A stretch of 64,000 nucleotides of DNA from Archegozetes longisetosus (lineage: Eukaryota; Arthropoda; Arachnida; Sarcoptiformes; Trhypochthoniidae). Made by a program: the position numbers and the translations under genes. Numbering within the stretch: position 1 is the stretch's first letter; every line of letters begins with the position of its first letter. Below, piece by piece: positions 1-13,971 of this stretch. The stretch is from the NCBI GenBank assembly GCA_018873245.2, contig JAEMBT020000006.1:1677855-1741854 (forward strand), in the 5' to 3' direction. Under the pieces are notes generated by a model, which did no database searches, was not told the origin of the DNA, and saw only the letters and a program-made list of their open reading frames with translations.

Positions 1-355
1 TTCTCTACAGTTTCAAGTGTTGCATCAAAAGGAACTACAAGTTTTCTAAGTTAACACGAACTTTAAACAATTTTATTGCACAACTAACTACTCTTAACAA
101 CTGTGGAGTACTATTATTTGTTCAATTTTTAAGCTTATGCTTTCTATACTTGAAGTTCTGAAAGAACTCTAACAAGTCTCCAATTATCAGAGAGAGGCAA
201 TAAATAACTTGGAGAATAACACATTGTTAAAAGCTATTGAGTAATCAAATACTAATGTATATAATTATCAAACTATTTAACAATTATTTTTAAGCATCAA
301 ATAATCTTCGAACTTATAAGCTGCGGCCCGAACACATTTTTAACGCTTCTACGTC

Positions 356-846
356 AAAATGCCGCTCCAAAAATGTCGCCGCAATAATGTCGCCATCAAA
401 AATATCATCAGTAAAAAATATCGCCAGTAAAGTGTCATTGTACAAAAATGTCGCCATATAACATTTTACACAAAAATGGTCGTTTTCAAGATTTTTGATA
501 CATACATTCCAAGTAAAATTAACAAGAGTAAAATAGCTTTGAACATATTTTATTAGAGCAAGATTATTTTTTCATTTAATTATAGTAATAAAATAAAATT
601 TACTAATTTGCACAAAATGATTAATGGAATACATTAATCGGAGTATGATCTGAGCCTTCTTAGCAAAGAAGCTCATTCATAATAGGCAATGGAAAAATTA
701 GTGTTTGAAGCTCTCTAACTATAAATTATTTAAAAATTGGTTTTATAAGAGACTATTCACAAATATATTCTCTTTCAATCTTTCGCTAGACTTTTTATCG
801 TCAGGATCAAATGATACTGACGACATTTTTTAATGGCGACATTCTA
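356..846. mobile_element. MITE-like element with ATGTCGCC-rich ends
   Basis: Inverted ends of about 28 bp lie at 386-413 and 815-843, both starting AATGTCGCCAT and running into a tcatcagta-like inner part. The left end also carries about five spaced copies of an AAAATGTCGCCA motif (356-455), so the terminal motif is repeated inside the element. No transposase ORF is present, so this is a non-autonomous DNA element. The exact ends and target-site duplication are not clear. Confidence 0.55.
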
Positions 847-2463
847 AGCTTACAGCTTAACAGTTATTGAGAGTTAGCTTAGAAACTGTAACACTTTTAT
901 TAACAATAGTTCTTAGAACTTAGTACAAGTACAAAGTATAGTAAATCTGAATAATTAATAAAACGTAAGCACCTAAATACAGTCAGATCCACTTTTTTCA
1001 ACCACGGTTTCTAAACTGCGGGCGGCGTATTCAGGAGGAATTAGACAAACCAAGTTACATTTTTAAAAATGTTTATGCACTTTTTCGTTATTAATCATAA
1101 GGCCAAAACTTAATTTATTTAATTCACTAAAATTAAATTTATTAACTCCTTTCATAAACTAAAAATGACTTGATTTAAACAACGATGTTTAACTGTGTTA
1201 ACGGCATTATTTAAAAACTACTCAACTTATTTTTTGGATTGATCCTTGTGCCTTTCAATGCTTTAGTTAAAGCTAAACCTTCCCCTTTTCACGTCACGTT
1301 GTTTGTGAACAATACCTAAACTTTGAGTATTAGTGAACTACAACTATAAAACCAGATTTTTGAGTGAAAGTAGCAAACAGGGAATCTCTATCTCACTGCT
1401 AAACCAGAACCTTCACGTTATAAACTATAAGTTTTCCTCACTTTTCCAAATATGATTTAAAACTGTTACAAAGTTATAATTAAACTTATTTCTATTGAAT
1501 TTGAATTGATCACACACTGAAAAAGCACTTAAACATATTAATTGCAAAATAACAAATTGCATATTGTTAAGCCTTATTTTTCTGTTAGAATTAGTCAACA
1601 TCTTTCAAGTTTAATATTTAGAATTGATTCGTGAGTCCAATTTAATATTAATTATTCATCAACACTTGTGAAATAAATTTGAATAAATCTACAAATTTAA
1701 TTTAAATTACTATTTTTCTAGAATTATTGATTTGTGCTCGAATATTTGTTCGAGACATTTCATAAATCGATTGCTAACTTTTCAAATTTCATTCAAAAGC
1801 GTTGCTATAGAATGAACAAAAATAATAACAAAGAAAGATCATTATCTTATTAAAGCTAATATAATAAACTTTAAAATTGCCAAAAAAATGTTAATTAGTC
1901 ATTGATCAACTGGAAATGAATAGTTGATCAGAATTTTCTAGTAAATCGGTATGAAAACTGCTTATTTCGTAAAATAAAAGTTTGATACAAAACTTATTCG
2001 AAAGCTATTACTTCCTTTAAGTTTTCAAAACAAGTTTAATATTTTAAAATCCACTCTTAGAAAAAAAATCTAATCAACTACTAATAGTATTTTGTAAAGA
2101 ATTCAAACTAATTATATACTTAAGAGGAATTTGAAATTATTTTTACTCACCCTTAATATTAATATTTCTTATTGAAATTTGATTCAAAACTTTTTCAATG
2201 ACAATTCGGTTTTCCTTTCTCAAAAGATTATACCTCATATACTGTGTAAGAGCTTTGCGTATAACGCAAGTTATCTGAAAAACACGCAATCGTAATATTA
2301 CTTTCAAGGATATGACAATTTCATATTCAAATGAAATGTTTGATTCCCTAAGAATAGCTTATGCAATAAAACATCCAAACTTTCTCATTAGATAATTTAT
2401 TTAATTTTGACTATTGAAAATGCTGCAAAACAGGCTTATTAATTAAAAATAAATATATTTAAT

Positions 2464-2466
<3 letters not shown>

Positions 2467-2505
<39 letters not shown>
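2467..2505. repeat. (AT)n microsatellite
   Basis: An uninterrupted run of alternating T and A of about 38 bp, followed by a short CA-rich tail (tacacacacata). Confidence 0.95.
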
Positions 2506-2506
<1 letters not shown>

Positions 2507-4867
2507 GTATACACACACATACACGAATTATGAAATTAGTGTATTTGAGTTTTTAGAAAGTGATAACAAAACTTTGATTAAAACTAAGTTTTAGCAATGA
2601 ATTTAAAATGGTCTTTTCAATGCATAATCGAATAGATTTTCATACGTTTTGGCTAAAAATTATTTTAAAATGTTCGAGTAACAAAAGGAAAAGTCATTTA
2701 AAGAGAGTTCCCAGAAATACAGGTATTCAATAAAGATAACGTAAATAAAAAGTGGAAATGCAATAACACTACTTATTCATACATCGTATAGTTTGATATT
2801 TAGATTTCAAGGCCTAAAGGCATTTAAAAAGTTAAGCGTAAGGCTGGACAGAATAAGACCTTATCATCTGCAAATTAATTGAGAAATCAGACATCTTAAT
2901 GTTATTAAGTTATCAGTTGTTAATAGGAATTAATCTGATTAAGCTTGCTTAAGACAGATAAGCAATTTACGAAAAGTAACTGATAGTGACTAACAATAAA
3001 ATTCTTAAAGTTGCTAGTATTGTACGAAATCATAAATGCTCTACAGTGTTTAGCTCTAAAAATATGAACGATAGAACCGTGAACTTCGGTTTTTATCTAA
3101 TTAGAATCTAACTTAGTTTTTACTTATAATACCAGTGCCTCAAAGATGTAATCAAAAGAAGTCTTTTTAAAATATCATAAAGCCTCTTATCAATTGGATC
3201 AAGGATAAGCTAAGGATTACCAAATATTCAAGATCTTCAAATAATAGTGTTTCTATCAAACATATTTTTGAGTGACATAATCTTTTTCATTGAATCTAAA
3301 CTTAGCAACATTTTTACAATCATTACTTTGCGTCTTAAAGTTTTCAATCTTGTTTGAAAGTCAATTTTGATCATGTCAAATGAGTCTACAGTAAATAATA
3401 GCTGAAACAAATAGGTCTACGGCATATATTTACAACTTGAAAACTTAGCTTTATTTGTATATAAATTTAATTAATCAAAATCTAAGCTGAAGACTAGGTT
3501 TTTAAAGCTTCACAAAACTTTGGTATCAGTCATGCCCTACAACAACCTTGAAGAGAGCCGGAAGTGAATGACATTTAATAAATGGATATCCGATAAAATA
3601 TTTTTTAATGATATTGATTATATCCTGGAATTTCCAATCAATCCTCAGATCATCAAAAGTGATCTATTTTGGAGTAGCTTTAACTAAAACATTAGTTATG
3701 TTGAGGATTCAAGCGAAGCTTCAGGGGCTCCATTTATTAAAAATTAGCCAAAACGCTTAAAATTGGCATCAGATTTGAAAATTTTAAATAAGAGTCCAAG
3801 AGATAGAATCAGTTTTCTTTTTATTCTCATTGAATGTGACTCATATTCAAAGTTTTACCTGTAATTCACTATTTATTTGAAAAAATATTGATTACAAACT
3901 TAGAAATTAATAGCATTCTGGTTTAGTAACTGTAATAATTAATCTTTCCCTAAACAGGAACAAGCGTTTGGTGTTAGTGAAAGACGCATAAGTAATACAG
4001 TCAAATCTCAATATGATTACTTAGAGTTACAATTAACCAATTAACATAATTAATGCATAAAATCACTTGAAAAATACCTAAAAACAATAAAAGACAATTA
4101 ATTAGAATAAGATAATAAAGAATTAGTTGAGAAAAATGGTGAAAATTGAACATTAAGCGTAATATAAGCCTCTGTGTAACTTAAGGATTGTAGACATGAT
4201 AGAAATTACAGCTTGTATTGAATCGTAAGCAAGAGCAAACAGTAAAACAAAACTCTACGAGTGATGACATGTTTGCCACTGTTGACCATTAAAATTGCAA
4301 TCAATTCCATAAGGTGATGATGGAATCAATTTGATTCTCATCAATATTCAAGAAAGATATGTATTTGATTAATTGAGACTTTACTCACCATTTGGTTCAG
4401 TTTATTTGTCGCTGATTTTGTGGTAAGAGATACACTAATAATTGATAACGAACTGTATAACTAAACAAAATAGTGAGTAATACTAGACCTAAAGCGCAGG
4501 CAGAATAATGTAAAATACGTTCTCAAAACATCCATCAGACAAGTAAACACTTATGGTTATTGATTCAGAGCACAATTATTTTAATTGTGTTTTGCATCGG
4601 TATCGTCAAATTGTTTTCATTTGTTAAACTCTCAAAATAGTAATATTTTTTATTTGTTTAGTTAGACTTTTAAATGGATTAATAATCGATGAGTTAATTA
4701 TTAAGCAACTAATTAGGTTTTACTGTGCTTTTTGTTAAATATCTATTTATATAGTGTTTAAGTTATATTTCCTAGTTTATTAACTACTGATCATTCAATG
4801 ATGTTTATATTTATGTTATTTCAGAAACAATTAATATTTGAGAACAAATAAAGAATTAATTGCAAAG

Positions 4868-7800
4868 ATGTTAAATGTCTCACAAGTAACCCAAACGACA
4901 GACAAAACGTACCAAAATATAATCCTTTCGCGACCACTCATCCAATCGAGTCAGACATCAGTTAAAGACAACGCGAGACAAGCACAACAACAGCACAACG
5001 ATTTACCACAGCAGGCATCAGCTCATGTTTCTACTAATAGAAGTTCTTCGCCGACTTGTTCTGGCTACCCGTCAGTCCAGTCAGCTGCCGGTTCCCAACC
5101 GATGTCTTCTAGTATTGGATCGCAATCGCAATCATTAGTCTCTCAGTCGATGTGTTCGTCATCTCTGCCATCATCTCAGTTATCGAATGGATCCCAATCT
5201 TTGCGGTCAACTTTGGCAAACAATCAGATCGGAGACAAATCACCGATGTGTCTCATCAATGAACTCTCGCGATATAACGATATTAAGCATGAGTATCACC
5301 TGATCGATGAGTTCGGGCCACCTCATGATAAAACATTTACTGGTTATTAATTATTTGATAATTTTAGACAATTTTATGATTTTTCGAACTATATTTCAAT
5401 GTCTTTGCTATCGGTTTCCACAATTTTACCCTTTTTATGAGTTTTATTAATGATTTATTCTTATTTTTGAACCGTTATTATTTTGTTGAGTAGTTTAGTT
5501 TGAGCTTTCGCTTATTTGTTGTTTTTTGTTTATATTTTGTTTTAGATTTTTGAGTTTTCAAAATTGCTTCACTTGAAATCTATTTATAGCTAGTTTTGTA
5601 AAGTGGAACAAATTCTAGAAATTCTTGTTTTGTCTGTACATGAAATCTAGCTTTTATTCAAGTATTCTCTTCAGCTTTTAACAGTCATAGCAACCATACT
5701 TTCAAAATCAAAATAATTAAATTCTGTCTTAATCTGAATTCAGTTGTACTCAAGTTGGGCGACACCGAAGAATATCGTGCATGTGGTCCATCAATAAAGA
5801 AGGCTCAGCGAAGCGCAGCTGCTCTGGCATTACAACAAACTAAGCTAAGACGTCCCTCACCCAAAACATCAAAGAGTCACGAATCGAAATCCATGTGGCC
5901 TCTGACTCCAACCGTCGAGCTCAATGTGTTGGCCATGAAATTGGGTGAAAACGCTGTCTATCATGTGTACGAACCGCCAAGACCACAACCAGCGGCCTAT
6001 CCGTTCGGTGCAATTGGTGCGACCGGAGCCGCAAATGCCTATGACTTCCGAGGAATGCATTATCAACGATATCACGTGCCGCGAGGACCATATTGTGCAA
6101 CTTTGAATGTCGGATCGCGTCAGTTTGTTGGTAAAGGACGAACAGCGCAATCGGCCAGACATGCGGCCGCTGAAGAAGCACTTAAAGTGTTGCGCGAATT
6201 ACCACTACCTAGCAATTCAAGTATTAATGAAAATGATAATAATACAAATAACGATATGGATGATGGCAGAGATGACAATATTTCAAGTAATGATTATATT
6301 AAGTCTCCAATCAGTTTAGTTCACGAATCGGCTCTTAAGAGGAATCTTCCGGTCAAGTTTGAAGTGATTTCAGAGAGTGGACCGTCACATATGCCTAAAT
6401 TTGTGACCCAATGCACTGTTGGAGATATCGTTACTAATGGTGAAGGAAATGGTAAAAAGATTTCGAAGAAGAATGCAGCCATTAAGATGCTGGAAGAACT
6501 GAAAAAATTGGAGCCTTTGCCGACCATTAATAAATGCGACGACAACAAAGATAGTGACCAGGTTAATAGCGGTTCTGCGTCTAACACCCAAAGAGCACGA
6601 ATGCCTCGAAAAAAGCAGTTTGTCAAAAAGAAAAGAAGTAATAGTAATATCATTAAAGACACATCAATCAAATCAGAAGAAACTGAGGCAAACGATGCTT
6701 CGATTAGTAACAATATTAATAGTAATAACAGTAATAATAACTTAAATTTAAATAATAGTAATAGTGTTAATAAATCTGATGAACTGAATGTTGAATCGAG
6801 TTCTAATGGCAGCAGTTCTTCAACTATTCATCCAATTAATAGATTAATTCAGTTACAACAGGCCCGCAAAGAGAAAGAGCCTCAGTTTAGTGTTGTTTCC
6901 GAACGATGCACTGATAGAAGAAGAAGAGAGTTCTCTATTGAATGCACAATAACCATATCTAAAGGTCCGAATGCCCCGTTTGTCATATCAGCGATCGGTC
7001 TGGGACCTAATAAGAAAGTAGCGAAGAAGAATGCGGCCGAATCTATGTTGCAACAGTTGGGATATAGTTCTAAACCTCAGCCGCAGTCAATTTTGAAACA
7101 AGACTCTAGCGAAGGGCAGCACAAAAAGATACGACAAGTCAAGTTTGTTGAAGATAGTAGTAACCAACAATTGGTTGATATTTCTTCGGCGAATTTGGTT
7201 CAATCGCAGCCAAAAATAGGCCGACAACTGGTTCCCGGTTTGATATTAATGCCAACTGAAGTCAATGTTGGCCTTAAAAATGGCACGAACGGTAGGAATG
7301 ACACCAATTCGATGCCAGATTCAACAGGTCTGTTAATTAATTGTTTTTCATGACTTTATGTTCTTTTTTTTGTTTGAAGTACTCAATAGAAGCTGTTGTC
7401 AATAAGTTTTATGATTTATGATTTAGTTATTATGTTAAGAATTTCTATTATGTAATCAAAATTTTTTTTTCTGAAAGCAAACATTATTTAATTTTTTCAT
7501 ACTTTTATTTCATTTTATTAAATCTATTAATGAATAGATTTCATAATAATTTTTTATGCTAAATGAATTAACTTTTAATTGAAGAAATGTTTTATTATCT
7601 TTTTTATAAAATGATTTGAGATCAATTATAATCTAAGTAAATTTTTAATTAAGTTTCTAATGCTTTGAAAGTTTCTTGACTTAGAAAATCAAATTTATAT
7701 CAATTTTGATTCAATTGCAGACATTGGTTCAAAGAAAGCAATCAGTTCTTCGAAGAACGAACATATATCGTCAGAAATAAAACTGGTCTCTGTCATTGCA

Positions 7801-8178
7801 ACTGAATTTTTAGAATCAAAGGCCGGTATATCTCAGACAGCGATCGCATTAGAAGCAGAAAAAGATGAAGACCAGCAACAAAAACGCGAAAATAAAGAAC
7901 TACTCTCAAAATCACGATTGCATCGAATGGAACAGTTGCAGAAGTTGGCCGAAGTTATCGGTTCTCAAACATTACAAGTTCACTTCAGTGATTTTCCTAA
8001 AAAACATAACAATCAAATTGAGTATCTGTCAGTTGTGACAATCACTACCATTTGGGGATGTATGCCTATCGTCAGTCACGGAACTGGTTCTACACAAGAA
8101 GAATCTAGAGATCAAGCCAGTCACCAGGCGTTGGTCGCATTATCCAAATTAGATGAAACACAGTTTACATCAAACTAA
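4868..8178 (+). CDS. stau: Staufen, dsRNA-binding mRNA-localisation protein
   Basis: Three coding exons, 4868-5342, 5744-7327 and 7721-8178, join in frame to 838 residues. The exon containing the start follows an acceptor at 4824. An in-frame TAA at 4832 makes the ATG at 4868 the first usable start. Five dsRNA-binding domains are visible. dsRBD1 (about 122-190) is split by intron 1. dsRBD2 (about 213-310) has a Pro/Ala/Gly-rich loop insertion. dsRBD3 (about 347-416) carries the RNA-contacting KKISKKNAA helix. dsRBD4 spans about 525-599, and the divergent dsRBD5 (about 755-835) starts near RMEQLQKLAEV. The linker between dsRBD3 and 4 is Asn-rich, encoded by AAT/AGT runs. In animals Staufen binds structured 3' UTRs and carries mRNAs on the cytoskeleton; dsRBD5 mediates dimerisation or partner binding. 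The order and the split dsRBD2 match the insect protein. All splice sites are GT-AG and the gene looks intact. Confidence 0.93.
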
Positions 8179-11100
8179 AGGTAAAATCTGGCTAAAACTA
8201 AATTAACTGTCAGTTTTTTAAATTGATTATTGAATTCTTCTCCTTATTTAGATTTGAACTGATTCAACATGACTTCAAATAACTTATTGGATTTATTATA
8301 ACTTATTATTATATATTTGGAAATCTTTTTTTTAATTTATTTTTATGATAATTACGATTGCAATTGAAGATATTTAATTGTGAGAAATCAAGTGTGAAGG
8401 CAATGTTTTAACTGAGGAATAAGTTTACTCTTTATTTTGTGCAAAACTCAATCATAAAATAGGATTTATGTATTTACGAGAAAGTTTTTGTTTTACTTTT
8501 TTTAATTTATTGAATTTTAAAAAAATAATTGTTGAAAAATATTTAATTGTATTATCTATTAAACAGAAAACAGAGTAAAATACTTGACAACTGAATAATC
8601 TTCCAATTTATTTTTATCAAATGAGAAAGTTTAAAGATTTCAGGCATTGTATCAAATTTTGTTTGTCTCGGCAATTGTGTCAATAGCTTATTTTTGGCGT
8701 TGTTTGTATTACTTCGATTAGAATAAAAGTGATTCAAAAGCCTACAGAAATCACTTTTAATTTACCTATTTTATCAAATTTTTTGTTTCCAGCTCAACTC
8801 AATTAAACAAAGTTTTCATAACTTTTACAAACTCAAGTCCAATTACTATTGCTATATCATTAGCCAATATCTTAATCTAGACAATGATTATTGTCAAACA
8901 GCTTATGACAAAACTTTAGCCTAAAAGTTTTTCAATAAAGCCTTGAAAGTGATGTTTATTAAATAGCGCTAAAGCGTTTTAAATGAGAAAAGACTTGAAA
9001 TTCTAGCTGAAAAAACTATTAATGAAAATGTTTTTTCTGCCAATAAATTAGTTGTCTTATTCGCCTTCATATCAAATTATCATAACTTTTTTAGATTTCC
9101 TTTTGTAGGATTTCGTTGAGGCATAGAATTAGTTTTTATGAGTTGCATAAATGCATTACTTTTTTCTCTTTAACTAACCATAAGCTAAATGTCACAATTA
9201 TTCGTGTCCTAGATTTTAGATATAATGTAAACACAATTCAATGTGAAAATTGCTTAATAATCAAAAAGTTTTTCTTATGTTTCATGTGCCGAACTGTTGG
9301 TTAGTTAAGTCTTAAGAGGAGCGGCATTAACAATAGTATGAATAATACTTAACTAAATGTTATTAATGATAAAAGTATTTTCTTTATTGAAGAGATAGTT
9401 GTCCGCACTTAAGAAAAGTTTATTACTGTTAATACTTTTAGGACTTTGAGATAGAGCAATTAATTTAAAAATTGAGAAGAACTTAATGGCATTAATTTAT
9501 TTTTTTGCGTTTATATATCCTTGAATTAAACGAGATATTGACTGACGTAAAGAATTTTTTAGTGTCTTTTCCCATACTATCGGAAGAGAGAATTTTTTTA
9601 TTCCACTCATTATTCTTGTACTATAACTGTATAAATATAAGAGTGACATCGATCGTGCTTATAATGTTTCTTCTAGTAATAAACCATCGCCAATAATAAT
9701 ACTAACTTATATTAAATGTTTCGACCACTTATGTTACTCAGCATTGAGTTTGTATTAATTGTGTGAATATATTGAGTTAGGAATGGGCTGACGGAGACAG
9801 TGACTCTCCTCCGATGCGGTCCGCCTTTCAGGAAATCCTTGTTATGGTTCGCTAAAAGTTTCTCTACTATTTTCATGCATTTATCACATCCAAGCGATGA
9901 CTTCTGTGAAAGTTTTTGGGACAATCAACAGAACTGTCTATTTGAGAGATGATAAACAATTTGTTTTCAGTGAACAGAGAAAGTGAAATGAATTAAATTG
10001 AAAGCTCTATAGAACTTATGATTTTTTGATAGTTTATTAAATTCTTGCTACTTTTGACACTCTGTTATTAAAAGTGCAGTTATTTTCTCAATTTGTTAAC
10101 ATTGAAAACTTTGTGATCTAATAAAAAATATGTATTATTTGCACCAGTTATTGCTTTTCATCAAACTTATTATTTTGATGACATTATTCTCGTCTCAATT
10201 CTCTTGCATATTCTCACAATCAGGTATTTAAACAATACGCGTGCCAAGAATTGTTGTTGCTTATGATGTACGCAATTCTAATAAGCTCTGCATTTAATTA
10301 ATAATTTTTCAATTGCTTTCAAGTATTTTTTGTATAAAATGTTTAGAAGAATGAAAAATTTTATTCATAGTTAACAACCTATGAATTACTAATTAATTAT
10401 TCTCAAGATTTGATTGTACAGCTACCTTCAATTTTTTTAATACTCAAAGAGTTTCTGATAAATTTATTAGAGTAATTACCCCTTAATGGATTGACATATC
10501 CTGAAAGAAAAACTACTTCCAAATATCTATCAAATTTATAAATAGGCGCAAAGTTATTTTGACTTGAAATGAAAAGTAAATATTTTTTATGGTTTTATTA
10601 CCAAAACCAAAAGGGTCTCATTGCAGAAAGAGATCCTAATACAGATAACTAGCATTTGAAATATGCTCAAGTAAACAAGTAACTAAACGTTTCAATTTTT
10701 AAGTAATTTACTTATAAGTATTTATTTAGTGTAATAAAATATGTTTTATTGACTGCAAGTTGTTCCAGAAAATACTTGGATTTCTTAACACTAGAACTTA
10801 GTTACAATCAAGTGTCTCAATAGGTTAGAGAATCTGAGTCACGAGGAACAAAACGGATTGCTCTCAAACACTTTCTTTACGAATAATACAAGATAAACAA
10901 TAAAATTGAAAGTGTTCAAATTTCTAAGTTGTTAAACAAGGTTTAATTCAATTTTTATTACCATCATAAAGTTGGTTTGAGGCTAAAAATGATCGAAATA
11001 TTGGTCGAAATTCTTTGCATTTCATTATCGTAGCAAATCATTTGCTCGCGTGCACTAAAAGATTTGATTCCTTTTTCGACCTTTGAATCATTAAAAGATT

Positions 11101-13971
11101 GCAACTCTCTCGAAAAACGAATATCATATCATATTATTATCAATTGAATTGAAGAACAAGTTTTATTCCAAACTTGTATTTATGAAAAGAGATAATTATG
11201 TATGAATTGTTTTCTTCAGTGTTACCAAAAGTAAAATTCTTAATCAGATGTTAGAGTCGTGATTATAGTATTTAGTTTATAGGTGCAAATCATGACTACT
11301 CTTTTTTGAAACCTGATAAACACATTCAGTAAAACCTCTTTGAAACTTTTGCAAGCTTTAAAAAACTAAAGCACATGATTTGTAATAATAGTGAAAATGC
11401 GCCTCAAGTTTTGAAACTTATATAACATTGAAAAATGAAAATTTCAATTCATCTATAAAATTGAGATCTTCTAGAATTTAAGACTACTATAATTAGGTTC
11501 GATTAGGATACAAGGCTTTTCGTGCAATTCATTATCAATTGTTTACGGTTTTGTAATAAAAGGTGATATTTTACTCGCATTACAAAACGAGCTAATCGTA
11601 AAAGAGAGTTTTTCAATGGTATATAAAACATTACAAATTTTTTTTCTATTGAAAAGATAGATATATATGTTTTGTTAAATCCAAGGACAACTTCTTGAGC
11701 AGGAAAAAAACTTCTTTGCTACTGATTATTGAATGTATTGCTTGATTTACAGTATTAGATCAATATTACTTAAGAGCTATCATATAACGACTAACATCGC
11801 AACTTTGTAAAGACATAGCCTTCGAATATATTTTTTTCATGATATTAGCCAATAGTACTTAACGTGAACTGAAAAACTTTTTTGATTGACTCTCGATAAT
11901 GAGTCGAAGAGAAACTGAAGAGAAAGACATTGAATTTGATGACAATGTTATCAATCCTTGTTTGGATTTTTCTTTCTTCATACCTTTCACTTATTCCATC
12001 ACATGGATTAAGATTACATTTTGTGCGTCGTTTACTTTCACATTAGAGACTATTTACTATTTGATTTTTAATTTAAAAACTTATCTTTTATCTGCTAATG
12101 TGTTCTCATTGAAAAATTTAAAATTTATGTTAATATAGGGCTTATTCTCAATCAAATCTGTCAGATAAATATTTTTAGTGATAGCACTAATAAAGAGAAA
12201 ATCATTGAGAAATCCGAAGTTTATATATTTTTCATGTTATAGTTCAAATAAACTTATGTGCTTTGAATATACTTTTCAGTTAATTTACGGCAAACATTTT
12301 AAGACATTAATGGGTGTGAAGATTCAGAGGATTGTTTGAGAATTTTTTTCATGGAAAAAGTCACTTTGTTAACAAATCATTTTGTTTGTTATTGAAATCC
12401 TTGTCATGAGACTTATTTATTGCGATGTTCAGTAAAACTTTTCGGAAACACTTTTGTCATTCAAAACATACGCAAAATAACTAAAACCTTTTAGAAGATG
12501 ATAACAATGCGATAGTTTTTAGGCTACAGCACTATTCAGACAATTAATCTTTAACTAGCATTGAAAAAATAGTGATTTACTGTGCAGATCAAAATGATTT
12601 ATGATGATTAGGATTAAAAAATTGCAGTTAGTATTTTTAATCATTGGTTATTAATTAATTTACAGTTGCGTCCAATTTTTTTGTTAGAAATTTCTTCTGG
12701 TTTTAACTGAAATAATAAAAACATTTTATAACTTGAAAGCTTAATAAAAGTCGTAAAAACTAATCGATTTCAAGTTATAGAGTATATTAAATATATAAGA
12801 CGTTAGCATATTAAAAAATTCTAGAAATTAAATTTAATTTGTGCCAATCTTTGCAAAGTTTCACTTATTTTTGTCTAAATGTGTCAAGTAGTCTAGAGCC
12901 TGTTTCAGAGTTTTATTATCTGACATTAAGTTTGAATAGTAAGGATGTTCAACTACTCATCTCTGCATTACTTGTGAGTAATGATTGAAGGAATATTTAT
13001 TAGGTCACAATTGGAAGCAATAAAATCAACTTAATCGATGACAGAAGAGCTGTCCTAATAATGGTTTAATGTCAAAGCTGACAATATTTTTTGAAATAAC
13101 TTATTACAAGTCAAGTGAATGCTTGAAATCTTGTTGAAAATGAATTTTAACTGCAATTAAATCATAAGGTTTAAATCATAAAAATTGGTTTAAGTGATTA
13201 CCAGTCTTTAATCAAATCTAGCTAATGATTAAAAAATTGACTGATCTTTCGAGAAAACTAAAAACAGTGCTTATCTTATGGCATGAACTATGGCTAATGA
13301 AATGTTAAAATATGTGTTTATAGTAAGTGTTGATTTTATTTGTGTTTCCTAATTCAAACGCATTACATGATTGATATACCAAAGGCTCACTCCCTCCTGA
13401 TCTCCCGATTTTACCCAAAGATTGTGCCTTATTTTAGATCACTTTCAAAATACAGTGAAACCTAAGTAACTGAAACATGAATTTGCAAAATTGTGCTCAC
13501 AAGACTTTTGAAACTGAAACTAGCGTTATTTGAAAGATAAGAACAAGGTTTGAATGTTTTGAATCTGAAGTCAGTTATGTATAGGTTTGTAGTGCTAACC
13601 GAAACTTGATGTAATGAACGAGATAAATGTGAATCATTTATCTTTTTGGGTGCAGTTTTTTCTTTTTATACATTGTTGTACGAGTAGAATTGAATGTAAT
13701 TAATGATGAAATTACTTCAAAGTCCTGACTCTCCCTTTTTAATGAATCTTTGAGGACACTCAAGATTAAAGAAAAAGAAAATCTTAAGCAATCATTATTA
13801 CTGAGCTATGAGATAATTACTGATAACAACTTCCACTAAATTTAAGCGAAGTAACATTATTTGCGTAACTCTATTACCTCTACAACTATTTTGCGATATT
13901 ATGATTTGTCATAAACTTTTCACTTTCCTACTCACTCATAACTTCTTATGATTTGTTTTTTACTTATTTAG
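8179..13971. other. Gene-poor AT-rich DNA between staufen and transferrin
   Basis: It holds staufen 3' UTR sequence at its left end and, by inference, the promoter and signal-peptide exon of the transferrin gene at its right. I could not identify that exon. The only patch with richer base composition is about 9785-9920, see findings. No repeat with clear ends was seen. Confidence 0.45.

Larger units (their letters stand above)
1..4824. other. AT-rich 5' flank or first intron of staufen
   Basis: Apart from the 356-846 element and the (AT)n tract near 2467, I see no coding exon or RNA gene here. The stretch ends at a splice acceptor (TTTCAG, 4819-4824) directly before the staufen 5' UTR. Part of it is therefore probably the first intron of staufen, with an untranslated first exon further upstream or outside the window. 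Confidence 0.4.

Noticed and set aside
5869-6713. Minus-strand ORFs across the staufen exon.
   Set aside because: They are shadows of the real plus-strand reading frame, which encodes recognisable dsRNA-binding domains.
11899-12138. A 79-codon ORF starting MSRRETEEKDIEFDD.
   Set aside because: After the first 20 codons it becomes an AT-driven hydrophobic run with no domain or splice context, so it is probably chance.
13290-13322. A short ATG exon (MLKYVFI followed by GTAAGT) as the transferrin signal-peptide exon.
   Set aside because: The encoded peptide is too short for a signal peptide, and joining it needs a different acceptor from the one with the better pyrimidine tract.
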